In this document: positions 1-9,024 of the stretch, one piece after another | How the letters are laid out: each line of letters opens with the position of its first letter | Numbering within the stretch: position 1 is the stretch's first letter | NCBI RefSeq assembly: GCF_030655195.1 | Contig: NZ_JAURWA010000108.1 | Coordinates: 1 to 64,000, forward strand | Direction: 5' to 3' | Origin: Patulibacter sp. | Lineage (GTDB): Bacteria > Actinomycetota > Thermoleophilia > Solirubrobacterales > Solirubrobacteraceae | DNA: 64,000 nt | The notes under the pieces: model-generated | Databases searched by the model: none | Seen by the model: only the letters and a program-made list of their open reading frames with translations | Told to the model about the DNA's origin: nothing | Translations under genes and position numbers: made by a program

Positions 1-969
1 GAGCGCGCCGCCGCGCTGCGGGTCGACGCCGCCGAGGCCGAGGCCGCGGACCTGCTGGCCGACGCGCGTGCCGCCGCCGAGCAGCTCCTGGCCCACGGCC
101 GCGCGCGGATCGACGAGGAGACGGCCGCCGCCCGCCGCGACGCCGACGAGCACGCCGCGCGACTGCGCGAGGACGCCGAGGCGGAGGCCGAGCGGGAGCG
201 GCTGCAGGGCGTCGAGGAGGCCGAGCGTGAGCGTGCCGCCGCGCAGGCCGAGGCCGAACGCCTGCGGGCTCTGGCCGCCGCGGAGGCCGAGCGCGAGCGG
301 GCGGCCGCGGCCGCGGAGGCGGAGGAGCGCCGTCGCGCCGCCGAGGACGAGGCCGCCCGGATCGAGCTGGCCACGCGCAACGCGATCGGTGAGGACCGCA
401 GCCGCGCGACGCAGGCCGCCGAGGCCGTGACGTCCGAGGCGACGGAGCAGGCCCGCGACCTCGTCGCCCGCGCCCAGGCGCTGGCCGCCCAGCAGGTGCA
501 GGAGGCCGAGGCCCGCGCCGCCGAGCTGCGCTCGCGCGCCGAGGAGGCGTCGCGGTCGGTCACCGCCACGGCGGAGCAGCGGCGCGACGAGGCGCTGCGC
601 GTCGCCAAGGAGACCGAGGAGCAGTCCGCGCAGCGGGCCCAGGCGTCGCTGCGCAGGGCACGCGAGGTCGCCCAGCACGTGCTCCGCGAGGGTGAGGACC
701 TGTCGCAGGACATGCGCGAGCTCGGCCGGTCACTGGACGTCAACGCGAAGATCCTGCTCGACGACGTCCGCGCGACGCACGCCGCGCTGATCGCGGCGCT
801 GGACCGCGTGACGCCGAACGCCGGCGGCCGGCCGGGCCGCACCCCTCCCCGTGCCGGGACCACCGCCGAGGGTGCCCGCCCGGCGACGGACCGCGCGCGT
901 CCGGCCGGCGGCGCCTCCGGCCGCGGGGAGTCGCCGCTCGAGCCGCCGGAGTTCGTGCGCCGCGGCTGA
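1..969 (+). CDS. Coiled-coil protein, DivIVA-like tail (5' end outside window)
   Basis: The reading frame is open from base 1 to the TGA at 967-969, so the start lies upstream; 322 codons are visible. The product is almost entirely Ala/Glu/Arg with heptad spacing, which indicates a very long coiled coil. Near the end comes a less repetitive helical stretch (GEDLSQDMRELGRSL) followed by a Gly/Pro/Arg-rich disordered tail. Long coiled coils with this sort of tail occur in actinobacterial DivIVA/filament-like cytoskeletal proteins; that family call is an inference from composition and layout. A GTG at 427 is an internal in-frame codon, not a convincing start. No enzyme motif is visible. Confidence 0.75.
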   Translation, partial: ERAAALRVDAAEAEAADLLADARAAAEQLLAHGRARIDEETAAARRDADEHAARLREDAEAEAERERLQGVEEAERERAAAQAEAERLRALAAAEAERERAAAAAEAEERRRAAEDEAARIELATRNAIGEDRSRATQAAEAVTSEATEQARDLVARAQALAAQQVQEAEARAAELRSRAEEASRSVTATAEQRRDEALRVAKETEEQSAQRAQASLRRAREVAQHVLREGEDLSQDMRELGRSLDVNAKILLDDVRATHAALIAALDRVTPNAGGRPGRTPPRAGTTAEGARPATDRARPAGGASGRGESPLEPPEFVRRG

Positions 970-1069
970 CGGGCGTCGCAACCGTCCGCCGAGGCCGCCC
1001 GCCGAGGCTGAGCGACCGCCCGGGGACTACGCTGCCGCGGACACCGACGGCGATCGCGACGGAGCGACC

Positions 1070-1462
1070 ATGACGGCACAGGACGAGGGAGCGGGCGACG
1101 AGCGGACGCCCGCGCAGCTGATCGACGGGCGGATCGCCGAGCTGGGCGACTGGCGGGGTGAGACCCTGGCCCGCGCGCGGGAGCTGATCAAGGACGCCGA
1201 CCCCGACGTCGTCGAGGAGTGGAAGTGGCGCGGGGTGCCCACCTGGTACCACGGCAAGATCGTCTGCACCGGCGAGACGTACAAGGCGAAGGTCAAGCTG
1301 ACGTTCGCCCGGGGCGCGTCGCTGCCGGACCCGGCGGGGCTCTTCAACTCGAGCCTCGACGGCAACGTCCGTCGGGCGATCGACCTGGCGGAGGGCGACG
1401 AGCTCGACGCCGACGCGTTCCGGGACCTGGTCCGCGCCGCGGTCGCCCTGAACGAGGGCTGA
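1070..1462 (+). CDS. DUF1801 (YdhG-like) family protein
   Basis: A 130-residue soluble protein. The stretch DVVEEWKWRGVPTWYHGKIV, followed by a predicted strand (AKVKLTF) and a C-terminal helix, is typical of the DUF1801/YdhG family of small alpha/beta proteins, some of which have been linked to iron handling. Biochemical function is not established for most members. The ATG at 1070 was chosen because GGAG lies five bases upstream and the DUF1801-like sequence starts after it; the open frame further upstream is Arg/Pro-rich shadow sequence. The gene is convergent with metQ. No signal peptide or membrane segment is seen. Confidence 0.7.
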   Translation: MTAQDEGAGDERTPAQLIDGRIAELGDWRGETLARARELIKDADPDVVEEWKWRGVPTWYHGKIVCTGETYKAKVKLTFARGASLPDPAGLFNSSLDGNVRRAIDLAEGDELDADAFRDLVRAAVALNEG

Positions 1463-1463
1463 C

Positions 1464-1532
1464 GCGCGCGGGGACCGCGCGCAGCGTGCCCGCGCCCGGC
1501 CGACGGCGACGGCGGGCCGGGCCCGGCCCGCC
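1464..1532. terminator. Two GC hairpins between convergent genes
   Basis: Immediately after the DUF1801 stop, GCGCGCGG (1464-1471) pairs with CCGCGCGC (1475-1482) across a 3-base loop. A second element at 1511-1532 is a perfect palindrome with 11-bp arms (GGCGGGCCGGG and its complement). Neither has a T tract, so these are hairpin-type transcription barriers by position and structure rather than proven intrinsic terminators. Confidence 0.45.
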
Positions 1533-1582
1533 GGACGCCCGGCGACGGAGGTCGGCCGGTCGCGCCGGACGCCTCCTCGCGA

Positions 1583-2437
1583 CTAGAACGAGGGGATCAC
1601 GGACCCCTTGTAGCGGTCCTGGATGAAGGTCTTGACCTCGGGCGAGTGCAGGAGCTCCTCGAGCTTGACCACGCGCGGGTCGGTCTCCTCGTCCTTCTTG
1701 ACGACGAGGAGGTTGGCGTTGGGGTTGTTCGCCGCGTCCTCGAGCACCAGCGCGTCGGTGGCGGGCGTCAGCTTCGCCTCGATCGCGTAGTTGCCGTTGA
1801 TGACCGAGAGGTCCGTGTCGTCGAGCGTGCGCGGCAGGTTCGCCGGCGCGATCGTCGTGAACTTCAGGTCCTTCGGGTTGTCCTCGATGTCGCGCGGGGT
1901 GGCGTTGTCCGGCGCGTCGGCCTTCAGGGTGATGAGCTTGGCCTGCTGCAGCAGCTTCAGGCCGCGGGCCTCGTTGGCCGGGTCGTTGGACAGCGTCACC
2001 GACGCGCCGTTCGGGACGGCCGCGATGTCCTTGATGTCCTTGGAGTAGATGCCCAGCGGCTCGAGGTGCACCGGCTTCAGCGCGACGAGGTCGGCGTAGT
2101 CCGGGTTGTCCTTCTTCTGCGCGTCGAGGTACGGGACGGTCTGGAAGTAGTTCGCGTCCAGCTGGCCCTCCTGGAGGGCGACGTTCGGCTGGATGTAGTC
2201 GTCGTACGTCTTGACCTCGAGCTTCAGGCCGGCCTTCGGCGCGAGGTTCTTCGAGACGTAGTCGAGGATCTCGGCGTGCGGGACGGGGCTGGCGCCGACC
2301 TTCAGCGGCTCGGAGGAGGCGGTGGTCGACGAGCCGGACGAGGCGGACGAGTCGTCGTCGCTGCCGCAGGCCGTCAGCCCGAGGCCGAGGACGACGGTGG
2401 CGAGGAGCGCGAGGATCGCGCGGATTCGTACGGGCAT
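1583..2437 (-). CDS. metQ: Methionine ABC transporter substrate-binding lipoprotein
   Basis: A 284-residue NlpA/MetQ-family protein that binds methionine outside the membrane and delivers it to MetNI. The N-terminus has a short basic start, a hydrophobic stretch and a lipobox LTAC with Cys24, then a Ser/Asp-rich linker. The mature part has the family patterns KVGASPVPHAEIL near the start and VINGNYA in the second lobe. The ATG at 2437 is preferred: GAAGG lies six bases upstream and it gives a compact signal peptide. An ATG at 2461, overlapping the metI stop, would add eight residues. Last gene of a metN-metI-metQ operon. Confidence 0.92.
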   Translation of the reverse strand: MPVRIRAILALLATVVLGLGLTACGSDDDSSASSGSSTTASSEPLKVGASPVPHAEILDYVSKNLAPKAGLKLEVKTYDDYIQPNVALQEGQLDANYFQTVPYLDAQKKDNPDYADLVALKPVHLEPLGIYSKDIKDIAAVPNGASVTLSNDPANEARGLKLLQQAKLITLKADAPDNATPRDIEDNPKDLKFTTIAPANLPRTLDDTDLSVINGNYAIEAKLTPATDALVLEDAANNPNANLLVVKKDEETDPRVVKLEELLHSPEVKTFIQDRYKGSVIPSF

Positions 2438-2457
2438 GGGTGACCTTCGGATGGTGT

Positions 2458-3138
2458 TCATCGATGCGAGATGCGGCGGACCACGAGGTCGCCGGCGAAC
2501 TGGAAGAGCTGGACGATCACCACGAGCAGGACGACGGTCGCGAGCATCACGTTGCCGTCGTAGCGGTTGTAGCCGTAGTCGATCGCGAGGGCGCCGAGGC
2601 CGCCGCCGCCGACGGTGCCGGCCATGGCGGAGAAGCCGACGATCGCGACGAGGGTGATCGTGAGGCCGCCGACGAGACCGGGCGCGGCCTCGCGGAGGAC
2701 GACCTTGAGGGTGGTCTGCAGGCGGCTGGCCCCGGCGGCGCGGGCCATCTCGACGAGGCCGCGCGGGACCTCGCGCAGCGACCCCTCGACGACGCGGGCG
2801 TAGAACGGGGTCATGCCCACGACGAGCGGGACGATGACGGCGCTGGTGCCCAGCGACGTGCCGACGACCAGCCGCGTGAACGGGATGATCGCCGCGAGCA
2901 GCACGATGAACGGCACCGACCGGCCGATGCCGACGACCAGCCCGAGCAGCGCGTTGACGGGCGGCAGCGGCCGCAGGCCGTCCCGGCCGGTGGTGTGCAG
3001 CAGCACGCCGAGCAGCAGGCCCAGGACGCCGGTGATCGCGGTCGAGACGACGATCATCGCCATGGTCTGCCCGAGCGCGGGCTGGAGCAGCGGCCAGATC
3101 TCCCCCCACGGCGTGGCGGCGGCGAGGACGGTGCTCAT
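2458..3138 (-). CDS. metI: Methionine ABC transporter permease
   Basis: A 226-residue inner-membrane protein with about five or six hydrophobic segments and the permease coupling sequence EMARAAGASRLQT near residue 130, where the ATPase docks. It matches MetI-type D-/L-methionine permeases in length and in the GFSAMAGTVGGGGLG and IDYGYNRYD segments near the C-terminus. The start overlaps the metN stop by four bases (ATGA), which suggests translational coupling. It forms the channel of MetNIQ. Confidence 0.93.
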   Translation of the reverse strand: MSTVLAAATPWGEIWPLLQPALGQTMAMIVVSTAITGVLGLLLGVLLHTTGRDGLRPLPPVNALLGLVVGIGRSVPFIVLLAAIIPFTRLVVGTSLGTSAVIVPLVVGMTPFYARVVEGSLREVPRGLVEMARAAGASRLQTTLKVVLREAAPGLVGGLTITLVAIVGFSAMAGTVGGGGLGALAIDYGYNRYDGNVMLATVVLLVVIVQLFQFAGDLVVRRISHR

Positions 3139-4268
3139 GCGGACTCCCCCGTCCGGGCGCCGGCCGCGGGGTCGGTGGCGGACGGCGCGGTGGTGGACGG
3201 GCGGGTGACCGGCGTGCCGGGGTCCTCTGCCGCAGTGGGCGGCGCGGCGACGAGGTCGGCGACGGCCGACGGCGGCTGCGCCTCGTCGTCCGCACCGAGG
3301 CGCTCCGCGAAGAGGCCCCGGTCCCCCAGGCGGGCGGCGAGGTCCAGCCCGGCGTCGTCGAGGGCGACCGTGACGTGGCCCGAGGGCCGGCCGCCGACGG
3401 CCTCGACGCTCGCGCCCAGGAGCGCGACGCGGGTGCCGAGCTCGTCCTGCAGGCCAGCGAGCCAGCCGGGGTCGACGGCGCGGTCGGTGTAGGTGACCCG
3501 CCAGGCCTGCGCCCCGGTGGGCGTCGTGCCGACCGGCCGGGCGGGCACGAGGCCGCGGCCGAGCGCGGACGCGGGGTCGGCGACGAGCGAGGCGACGTCG
3601 CCCTGCTCGACGATCCGCCCGTCGCGCAGCAGCGCGACCTGGTCGCAGACGTCGCGGACGACCTCCATCTCGTGCGTGATCAGGAGGATCGTCAGGCCGA
3701 GGTCGTCCCGCAGGCCCCGCAGCAGCGCGAGGATCGAGCGCGTCGTGTCGGGGTCCAGGCCCGAGGTCGCCTCGTCGGAGAGCAGGACGCTGGGGCGCAG
3801 CGCGAGCGCGCGGGCGATGCCGACGCGCTGGCGCTGCCCCCCGGAGAGCTGCGCCGGGTAGGACCGGGCGTGGTCCTCCAGGCCGACGCGGGCGACGAGC
3901 TCCGCGACCCGCTCGCGGCGCTCCCCCCGCGGGACGCCGGCGATCTCGAGCGGCAGCGCGACGTTGCCCGCGACCGTCCGCGAGGAGAGCAGGTTGGCGG
4001 ACTGGAAGATCGTGCCGATGCTGCGGCGCGCGGCCTGCAGGCGCCGGTCGTCGAGCGACGTCAGCTCCTGCTCGCCGACGGTGATCGTCCCCGACGTGGG
4101 ACGCTCCAGCAGGTTGATGCAGCGGGCGAGCGTGCTCTTGCCCGCGCCGCTGGGCCCGATCACGCCGGCGATGCGCCCGGTCCCCACGCTGAGGGAGACG
4201 TCGTCCAGGACGAGGACATCGCGTCCGTCGCGGCGGAACGACTTGGTGAGGGCGTCGACCAGGATCAT
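3135..4268 (-). CDS. metN: Methionine ABC transporter ATP-binding protein
   Basis: A 377-residue ATPase. Visible motifs: Walker A GPSGAGKS near residues 38-45, Q-loop FQSANLLS, signature LSGGQRQRV, Walker B VLLSDEATSGLD and the switch His in LLITHEME. After about residue 250 comes a NIL-type regulatory domain, which in the family binds methionine and shuts down transport, and then a Pro/Thr-rich tail. No clear Shine-Dalgarno sequence precedes the ATG. The gene starts 34 bases downstream of the sulfite oxidase stop on the same strand, so the two may be co-transcribed; the gap is AT-rich and contains a -10-like TATAGG on the minus strand. Confidence 0.93.
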   Translation of the reverse strand: MILVDALTKSFRRDGRDVLVLDDVSLSVGTGRIAGVIGPSGAGKSTLARCINLLERPTSGTITVGEQELTSLDDRRLQAARRSIGTIFQSANLLSSRTVAGNVALPLEIAGVPRGERRERVAELVARVGLEDHARSYPAQLSGGQRQRVGIARALALRPSVLLSDEATSGLDPDTTRSILALLRGLRDDLGLTILLITHEMEVVRDVCDQVALLRDGRIVEQGDVASLVADPASALGRGLVPARPVGTTPTGAQAWRVTYTDRAVDPGWLAGLQDELGTRVALLGASVEAVGGRPSGHVTVALDDAGLDLAARLGDRGLFAERLGADDEAQPPSAVADLVAAPPTAAEDPGTPVTRPSTTAPSATDPAAGARTGESA

Positions 4269-4302
4269 GCGGCCAACGAAAACTACCTATATCGGATCCG
4301 TT

Positions 4303-5403
4303 TTAGCGTGCGCCTGCGCACCCGACGTCCAGCCGCACCCGGCTCCACGCGTTGTTGACGTAGCCCTTCGGGTTCCACAGCGGCCCGGCCCGCTCCGGCT
4401 GGCTCGCGCCGGCACTGTCCCACGCCCGCGCGACCAGCTCGGCCGGGCCGGACGGCAGGTCGACCGGACAGGACCAGATCCGCCAGGCCCACCGGCCGTG
4501 GTCGTCGCCCAGGTCGGCCTGGACCCAGGTCTCCCCGCCGTCCGCCGAGACGTCGACGCGCGCGACCGTGCGCTCACCGCCGGCGAACGCGTAGCCCCGG
4601 ACCGTCGTGCGCCCCGCCCGCACCTCGCGCCCGTCCTGCGGCTCGAGGATCGCGGCGTTCAGGGCGATCTCGCCGAGCGGGATCCCCGCGCCGGGACCGG
4701 GCTCGGCCTCCGGCGGCAGGAGCCGGTAGACGACGTCCTGGAAGAACCCGTCCCACGGCCGGTCCCGCAGCTCGATCCGGTCGAGCCACTTCACGCTCCG
4801 CGCGCCGACGAAGCCCGGGACGACGACGCGGACCGGCGCACCGTGGGCGACCGGGAGCGGGGCGCCGTTCATGCCCCAGGCCAGGAGCACCTCCGGGCGC
4901 CGGGCCTTGCGCAGCGGGATCGAGCCCGCGAACGGCTGCGGCGGATCGGCCTCCTCCGACCGGTCCAGCCCGACGAAGGCCACGTCGCTCGCGGCGTCCG
5001 CCGGGCGTGCGGCGTCGAGGACGTCGGCCAGCGCCACGCCCTCCCACACCGCGGTCCCGGTCGCCCCCGGGCCCCACGGCGCCTCGCCGGGGATCTCCCG
5101 CACCTCGATGAGCCCGCGCCGCCGGTTGCCGGCGCACTGCAGCGTGGCGGTCTCGCGGCGAACGGGGAAGCGGCCGTCTCGCAGGTCGGCGAGCGTCAGG
5201 CGGAGCGGCCGGTCGACGAGCCCCTCGATCGTCAGCGCCCACGCGACGGCGTCGACCCGGGGCATCGCACCGTGGTTGCGCGAGTAGAACGCGTCGGTCG
5301 GCGTGATCGCCGACGCCACCAGGTCGGCGGGTGCGGTTTCCGCGTTGAACGGATCCTGCTCGTGGACGATCGTCTCGGTGCGCTTGCCGTGCGGCGGGGC
5401 CAT
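4303..5403 (-). CDS. Sulfite oxidase-type molybdopterin oxidoreductase
   Basis: A 366-residue enzyme of the sulfite oxidase/SorA superfamily. The first domain (about 30-230) binds molybdopterin; the Mo-ligand Cys is Cys90 in ATLQCAGNRR, and PVAHGAPVRVVVPGFVGARS is the family's conserved core. The second domain (about 250-360) is the Mo-co dimerisation fold with DVSADGGETW and NAWSRV. No haem domain and no clear Tat signal are seen, so it may be cytosolic. The ATG at 5403 is chosen because the upstream open frame is low-complexity shadow sequence. It lies just upstream of metNIQ on the same strand, consistent with a sulfur-metabolism block; sulfite as substrate is a family inference. Confidence 0.85.
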   Translation of the reverse strand: MAPPHGKRTETIVHEQDPFNAETAPADLVASAITPTDAFYSRNHGAMPRVDAVAWALTIEGLVDRPLRLTLADLRDGRFPVRRETATLQCAGNRRRGLIEVREIPGEAPWGPGATGTAVWEGVALADVLDAARPADAASDVAFVGLDRSEEADPPQPFAGSIPLRKARRPEVLLAWGMNGAPLPVAHGAPVRVVVPGFVGARSVKWLDRIELRDRPWDGFFQDVVYRLLPPEAEPGPGAGIPLGEIALNAAILEPQDGREVRAGRTTVRGYAFAGGERTVARVDVSADGGETWVQADLGDDHGRWAWRIWSCPVDLPSGPAELVARAWDSAGASQPERAGPLWNPKGYVNNAWSRVRLDVGCAGAR

Positions 5404-6003
5404 GGGGCCGCGGGTACCCGCACGAGCGGCGCCGGGCTCACGATCCGTCGCCGCCGCCGGGCCCCGGGGGTCCGCCCACCCCGTGCCGGCGGAGGTCCCG
5501 TCGGCACGGTCTGCGTGGTGCGGGCCCGAGGGCCGGCGGTGGCGAGGATCGCGGTGAAGGCCCGGACGAGGAGCCGGCGGGCCCGGGTGCAGCCGCACGG
5601 GAGAGAGGTCGTGCGCCCCGGGCCGTGGGCGGGTCGTCCTGCCCTACGCGGCGCACCGACGTCGGGGAGCGGCCCTCGCTCCCGACACCGGTCGCCGCCG
5701 CGCACACGTCACGAAGGCCTCGGGGGTGTTCGGCGTGGGTGCCACGGTGGGAACGTAGCGCATCGCGAGCACAACATGCAAATCCCAATACGGATTCATG
5801 TGATTCAGGCCTGGCGCGGTCGGGTCGGTCGACCTTCGCCACCGACCGCGGTGCACCGGCGACGCGTGGACGGGTGATGGGCCGTCCCGCCACTGCGCAG
5901 CCCCGGCGCGGACGCCTGACCCCCCTCGACGCCCGTGGTCGGGCGTGAGAGGCTCGCGGCCTCGTCCGCCGTACCCCAGGCATCAGCGACCGGATCGAGA
6001 TCC
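5404..6003. other. 600-bp divergent intergenic region
   Basis: No convincing gene. GC falls sharply around 5756-5815, where ATTCA-TGTG-ATTCA forms a short direct repeat; this is the likely promoter zone for the divergent sulfite oxidase and acylase genes. Small open frames here have shadow-like composition. No clear -35/-10 pair could be assigned. Confidence 0.4.
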
Positions 6004-9000
6004 ATGCACCACGGAACGCCCCGGACCCCGGTGTCCGCACCCGCGCCCCACCCATCCCGCCCACGTCGGCGGGCGCGCCGGACGGCCGCGATCGCCGCGG
6101 CGGTGATGCTCGCCGCGTGCTCCGCCGGCCCGGCCGGGGCGGCTCCGACCCCCGCCGGCCCCGGGGCCGGCGACACCGGCGGGGGGACCGTCCGCGAGGT
6201 CCTGCCTCCCGGGTCCGCCGGCGGGGCGAACGTCGTCGACATCCTGGGCAACAAGCTCATCGGTCCGACGTCCGTCCCGGATCACGGCGGCGACCAGCTG
6301 TCCCGCTACGCCGCGCTGCCGAACGCCACCCCCGGCCTGACCGCCGGTCGGCTGCCGGAGTTCTTCACCCCCGCCGGCTTCGGCGTCGCTTCCGGCGACG
6401 TCGAGTCGAGCATCAGCCCGCGGCCCGACGTCACGATCGTCCGCGACAAGGGGGTCGGGGTCCCGCACATCACCGGCTCGACGCGGGCGGGGCTGGAGTT
6501 CGGCGCCGGGTACGCCAACGCGCAGGACCGGCTCTTCCTCATGGACGCCCTGCGCCACGTCGGCCGGGCGCAGCTCTCGTCGCTCGCCGGCGGGGCGCCG
6601 GGCAACCGCGCCTTCGACGCGCAGGTCTGGGCCTTCGCTCCATACACCGAGCAGGACCGCGTCCGGCAGTTCGAGCAGCTCGACGACCTCTACGGGGCCG
6701 AGGGCGCGCAGGTCCAGACGGACATCCGCGACTACATCGACGGGATCAACCGCTACATCGCCGACGCGCGCGCGGGCGGGCAGAAGCTGCCCGGCGAGTA
6801 CGCCCTGCTCGGCCACCCCGGGGGGCCCGACCCGTTCACGACCACCGACGTGGTCTCCATCGCCACGATCGTCGGCAGCCAGTTCGGTGCGGGCGGCGGC
6901 GCGGAGACCGACACCGCGAACGTCCTTCAGGCCCTGCAGCAGAAGCTCGGCACGGGCGACGGCCTGCGGCTCTGGCGGCAGCTCATGGCCTTCGACGACC
7001 CGGACGCGCCCACGACGATCCATCCCGGCGCCGACGCGACGGCCCGCAAGGCCTGCGCCGAGCGACCGGCCGACCTGAAGCCGGCGAGGACCGCGCGCGG
7101 GAGGCTCCACCGCGCGAGGCGGTGCCCGAAGGGCGCGGACGCCAAGCGCAGCGCGACCTGGTTCCCCTACCAGCGTCCCGTCTCCGCACCGGACGCGATC
7201 GGGACCGACGAGCTGCTGCCCGACACCGGCTCGATCCGCCTGGCGCCCGTGACGGCCGACGACTCGTTCGACTTCCACGGCAACCCCGTGCGGAAGGCCG
7301 CGACGCGCGGCGCCGCGGCGAAGAGCGCCACGACGGTGCCGCGTCCGACCGACGGCCTGTTCCCGGGCGGCATCGCGTCGAGCATGTCCAACGCGCTGCT
7401 CGTCCCCGGCTCGTCGACCACGACCGGGAGGCCGCTGGCGGTCTTCGGCCCGCAGACCTCGTACTTCTCGCCCCAGATCCTCGTGCAGCAGGAGCTCCAG
7501 GGTCCCGGGATCAGCGCCCGCGGCGCGACCTTCCCGGGCGTCGGGATGTACGTCGAGATCGGCCGCGGCACCGACTACGCCTGGTCCGCGACCTCCGGCA
7601 ACGAGGACGTCACCGACACCTTCGTCCTGCCGGTCTGCGACCCGGGCGGCGGGACCCCGAAGGACGGCGGCGACCACTACCTCTACCGGGGCACCTGCAC
7701 CGCGATCGAGCAGCTGCGGACGACGTCGACCTGGGCGCCGTCGCTCGGCGACAGCACGCCCGCGGGGTCGATCACCTACGTCGCGCAGCGCACGAAGCTC
7801 GGCATCGTCCGCGGCCGGGCGCGGGTCGGCGGCAAGCCCGTCCTCCTGACCCAGCTGCGCACGACCTACATGCACGAGGCCGACTCGGCGATCGGCTTCA
7901 AGCGCTTCAACGAGCCGGCCGCGATCCGCGACGCCAAGTCCTTCCAGGCCGCCACCGAGGCCGTCGGCTACACGTTCAACTGGTTCTACGTCGACGACCG
8001 CGACGCGGCGATGATCACCGCCGGCTGGCTGCCGCAGCGGCCCGCGAAGGCCACGGGCCAGGTGCCGATCGACGGTGCGAAGCCGTGGGCGGACTGGAAC
8101 CCCGACACGTGGGTCTCCGCCCGGCTGCCGGCGACCGCGCACCCGCAGCGGATCAACGGCCAGGGGTACATCACGTCGTGGAACAACCGCCAGGCTCCCG
8201 GGTTCGCCGGGTCGGACACCTCGCTGTTCTCGAGCGTCTACCGGTCCCAGATCCTCGACCGCCAGCTCGACCTCCGGCTGCAGGGGGGCGCCAAGGTCTC
8301 GCTGCCGCAGGTCGTCGACGCCATGTCCCGCGCGTCCGTGACCGACCTGCGCGGCCAGGAGCTGCTCCCGCTCGCCCTGCAGGTCACCGGCGACGGGACC
8401 GACCCGACGACCCGACGCGCGATCGCGCTGCTGCGGGCCTGGGGGAAGGACGGCTGGACCAGGGAGGACCGGGACGGCGACGGGCGCTACGACCACGCCG
8501 AGGCGATCCGCATCCTCGACGCGTGGTGGCCGCGCTGGGCCCGCGCCCAGTTCCGCCCCGTCCTGGGTGCGGCCGCCTACGACCGCCTCGGCACGCTGTA
8601 CAAGCACACCGTCGACGACGGCCCGGGCGCCCCGTCCAGCGGCGATCCGCTCCCCTCCAAGCACCAGGGCTCGGCGTACCAGAACGCCTGGTACGGCTAC
8701 GCCGCGAAGGACCTGCGGACCCTGCTCGGGCAGCGCGTCCGCCAGAAGTACGTCCGCCCGTTCTGCGGCGGCGGCGATCGCGAGGCGTGCAAGGCCGCGC
8801 TGCTCTCCACCCTGCGCGACGCGGTCGCCGTCCCGATCGCGACGACCTACCCGTCGGACCCGATCTGCGCGAAGCAGGCCAACGCGAAGCTCGATCGGCA
8901 GCTCTGCTACGACGCCATCGACCAGCGCTCGCTCGGCGGCCTCAGCCAGCCGATGATCCCCTGGCAGAACCGCCCGACCTACCAGCTCGTCGTGGGCTTC

Positions 9001-9021
9001 GACCGGCACCGGCCCCGGTAG
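6004..9021 (+). CDS. Large secreted penicillin acylase-family (Ntn) hydrolase
   Basis: A 1005-residue member of the penicillin acylase family, whose members cleave amide bonds (N-acyl homoserine lactones, penicillins, acyl peptides) after self-processing into two chains. The N-terminus has an Arg-rich stretch, a hydrophobic segment and a possible lipobox LAAC (Cys39), so it may be a lipoprotein. The likely catalytic Ser is Ser462 in SSMSNALLVPG, the position equivalent to the beta-chain N-terminal Ser; GRPLAVFGPQTS follows as expected. An EF-hand-like loop is seen at residues 822-833. It is longer than typical family members (about 750-850). The ATG at 6004 is chosen because it directly precedes the signal sequence; the substrate is unknown. 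Confidence 0.85.
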   Translation: MHHGTPRTPVSAPAPHPSRPRRRARRTAAIAAAVMLAACSAGPAGAAPTPAGPGAGDTGGGTVREVLPPGSAGGANVVDILGNKLIGPTSVPDHGGDQLSRYAALPNATPGLTAGRLPEFFTPAGFGVASGDVESSISPRPDVTIVRDKGVGVPHITGSTRAGLEFGAGYANAQDRLFLMDALRHVGRAQLSSLAGGAPGNRAFDAQVWAFAPYTEQDRVRQFEQLDDLYGAEGAQVQTDIRDYIDGINRYIADARAGGQKLPGEYALLGHPGGPDPFTTTDVVSIATIVGSQFGAGGGAETDTANVLQALQQKLGTGDGLRLWRQLMAFDDPDAPTTIHPGADATARKACAERPADLKPARTARGRLHRARRCPKGADAKRSATWFPYQRPVSAPDAIGTDELLPDTGSIRLAPVTADDSFDFHGNPVRKAATRGAAAKSATTVPRPTDGLFPGGIASSMSNALLVPGSSTTTGRPLAVFGPQTSYFSPQILVQQELQGPGISARGATFPGVGMYVEIGRGTDYAWSATSGNEDVTDTFVLPVCDPGGGTPKDGGDHYLYRGTCTAIEQLRTTSTWAPSLGDSTPAGSITYVAQRTKLGIVRGRARVGGKPVLLTQLRTTYMHEADSAIGFKRFNEPAAIRDAKSFQAATEAVGYTFNWFYVDDRDAAMITAGWLPQRPAKATGQVPIDGAKPWADWNPDTWVSARLPATAHPQRINGQGYITSWNNRQAPGFAGSDTSLFSSVYRSQILDRQLDLRLQGGAKVSLPQVVDAMSRASVTDLRGQELLPLALQVTGDGTDPTTRRAIALLRAWGKDGWTREDRDGDGRYDHAEAIRILDAWWPRWARAQFRPVLGAAAYDRLGTLYKHTVDDGPGAPSSGDPLPSKHQGSAYQNAWYGYAAKDLRTLLGQRVRQKYVRPFCGGGDREACKAALLSTLRDAVAVPIATTYPSDPICAKQANAKLDRQLCYDAIDQRSLGGLSQPMIPWQNRPTYQLVVGFDRHRPR

Positions 9022-9024
9022 TCC

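Noticed and set aside
1646-2443. Plus-strand frame opposite metQ
   Set aside because: Val/Arg/Leu/Asp-rich reverse shadow of a well-supported gene.
4293-4300. CGGATCCG palindrome before metN as an operator
   Set aside because: Only 8 bp of symmetry with unmatched flanks; likely chance.
4269-4302. SAM riboswitch before metN
   Set aside because: Only 34 bases separate the preceding stop from the metN start; no aptamer-sized leader exists.
5644-5856. 70-codon minus-strand frame in the 600-bp spacer, considered as a leader peptide
   Set aside because: No ribosome binding site, no regulatory run of Cys or Met codons, and shadow-like composition after the first 25 residues.
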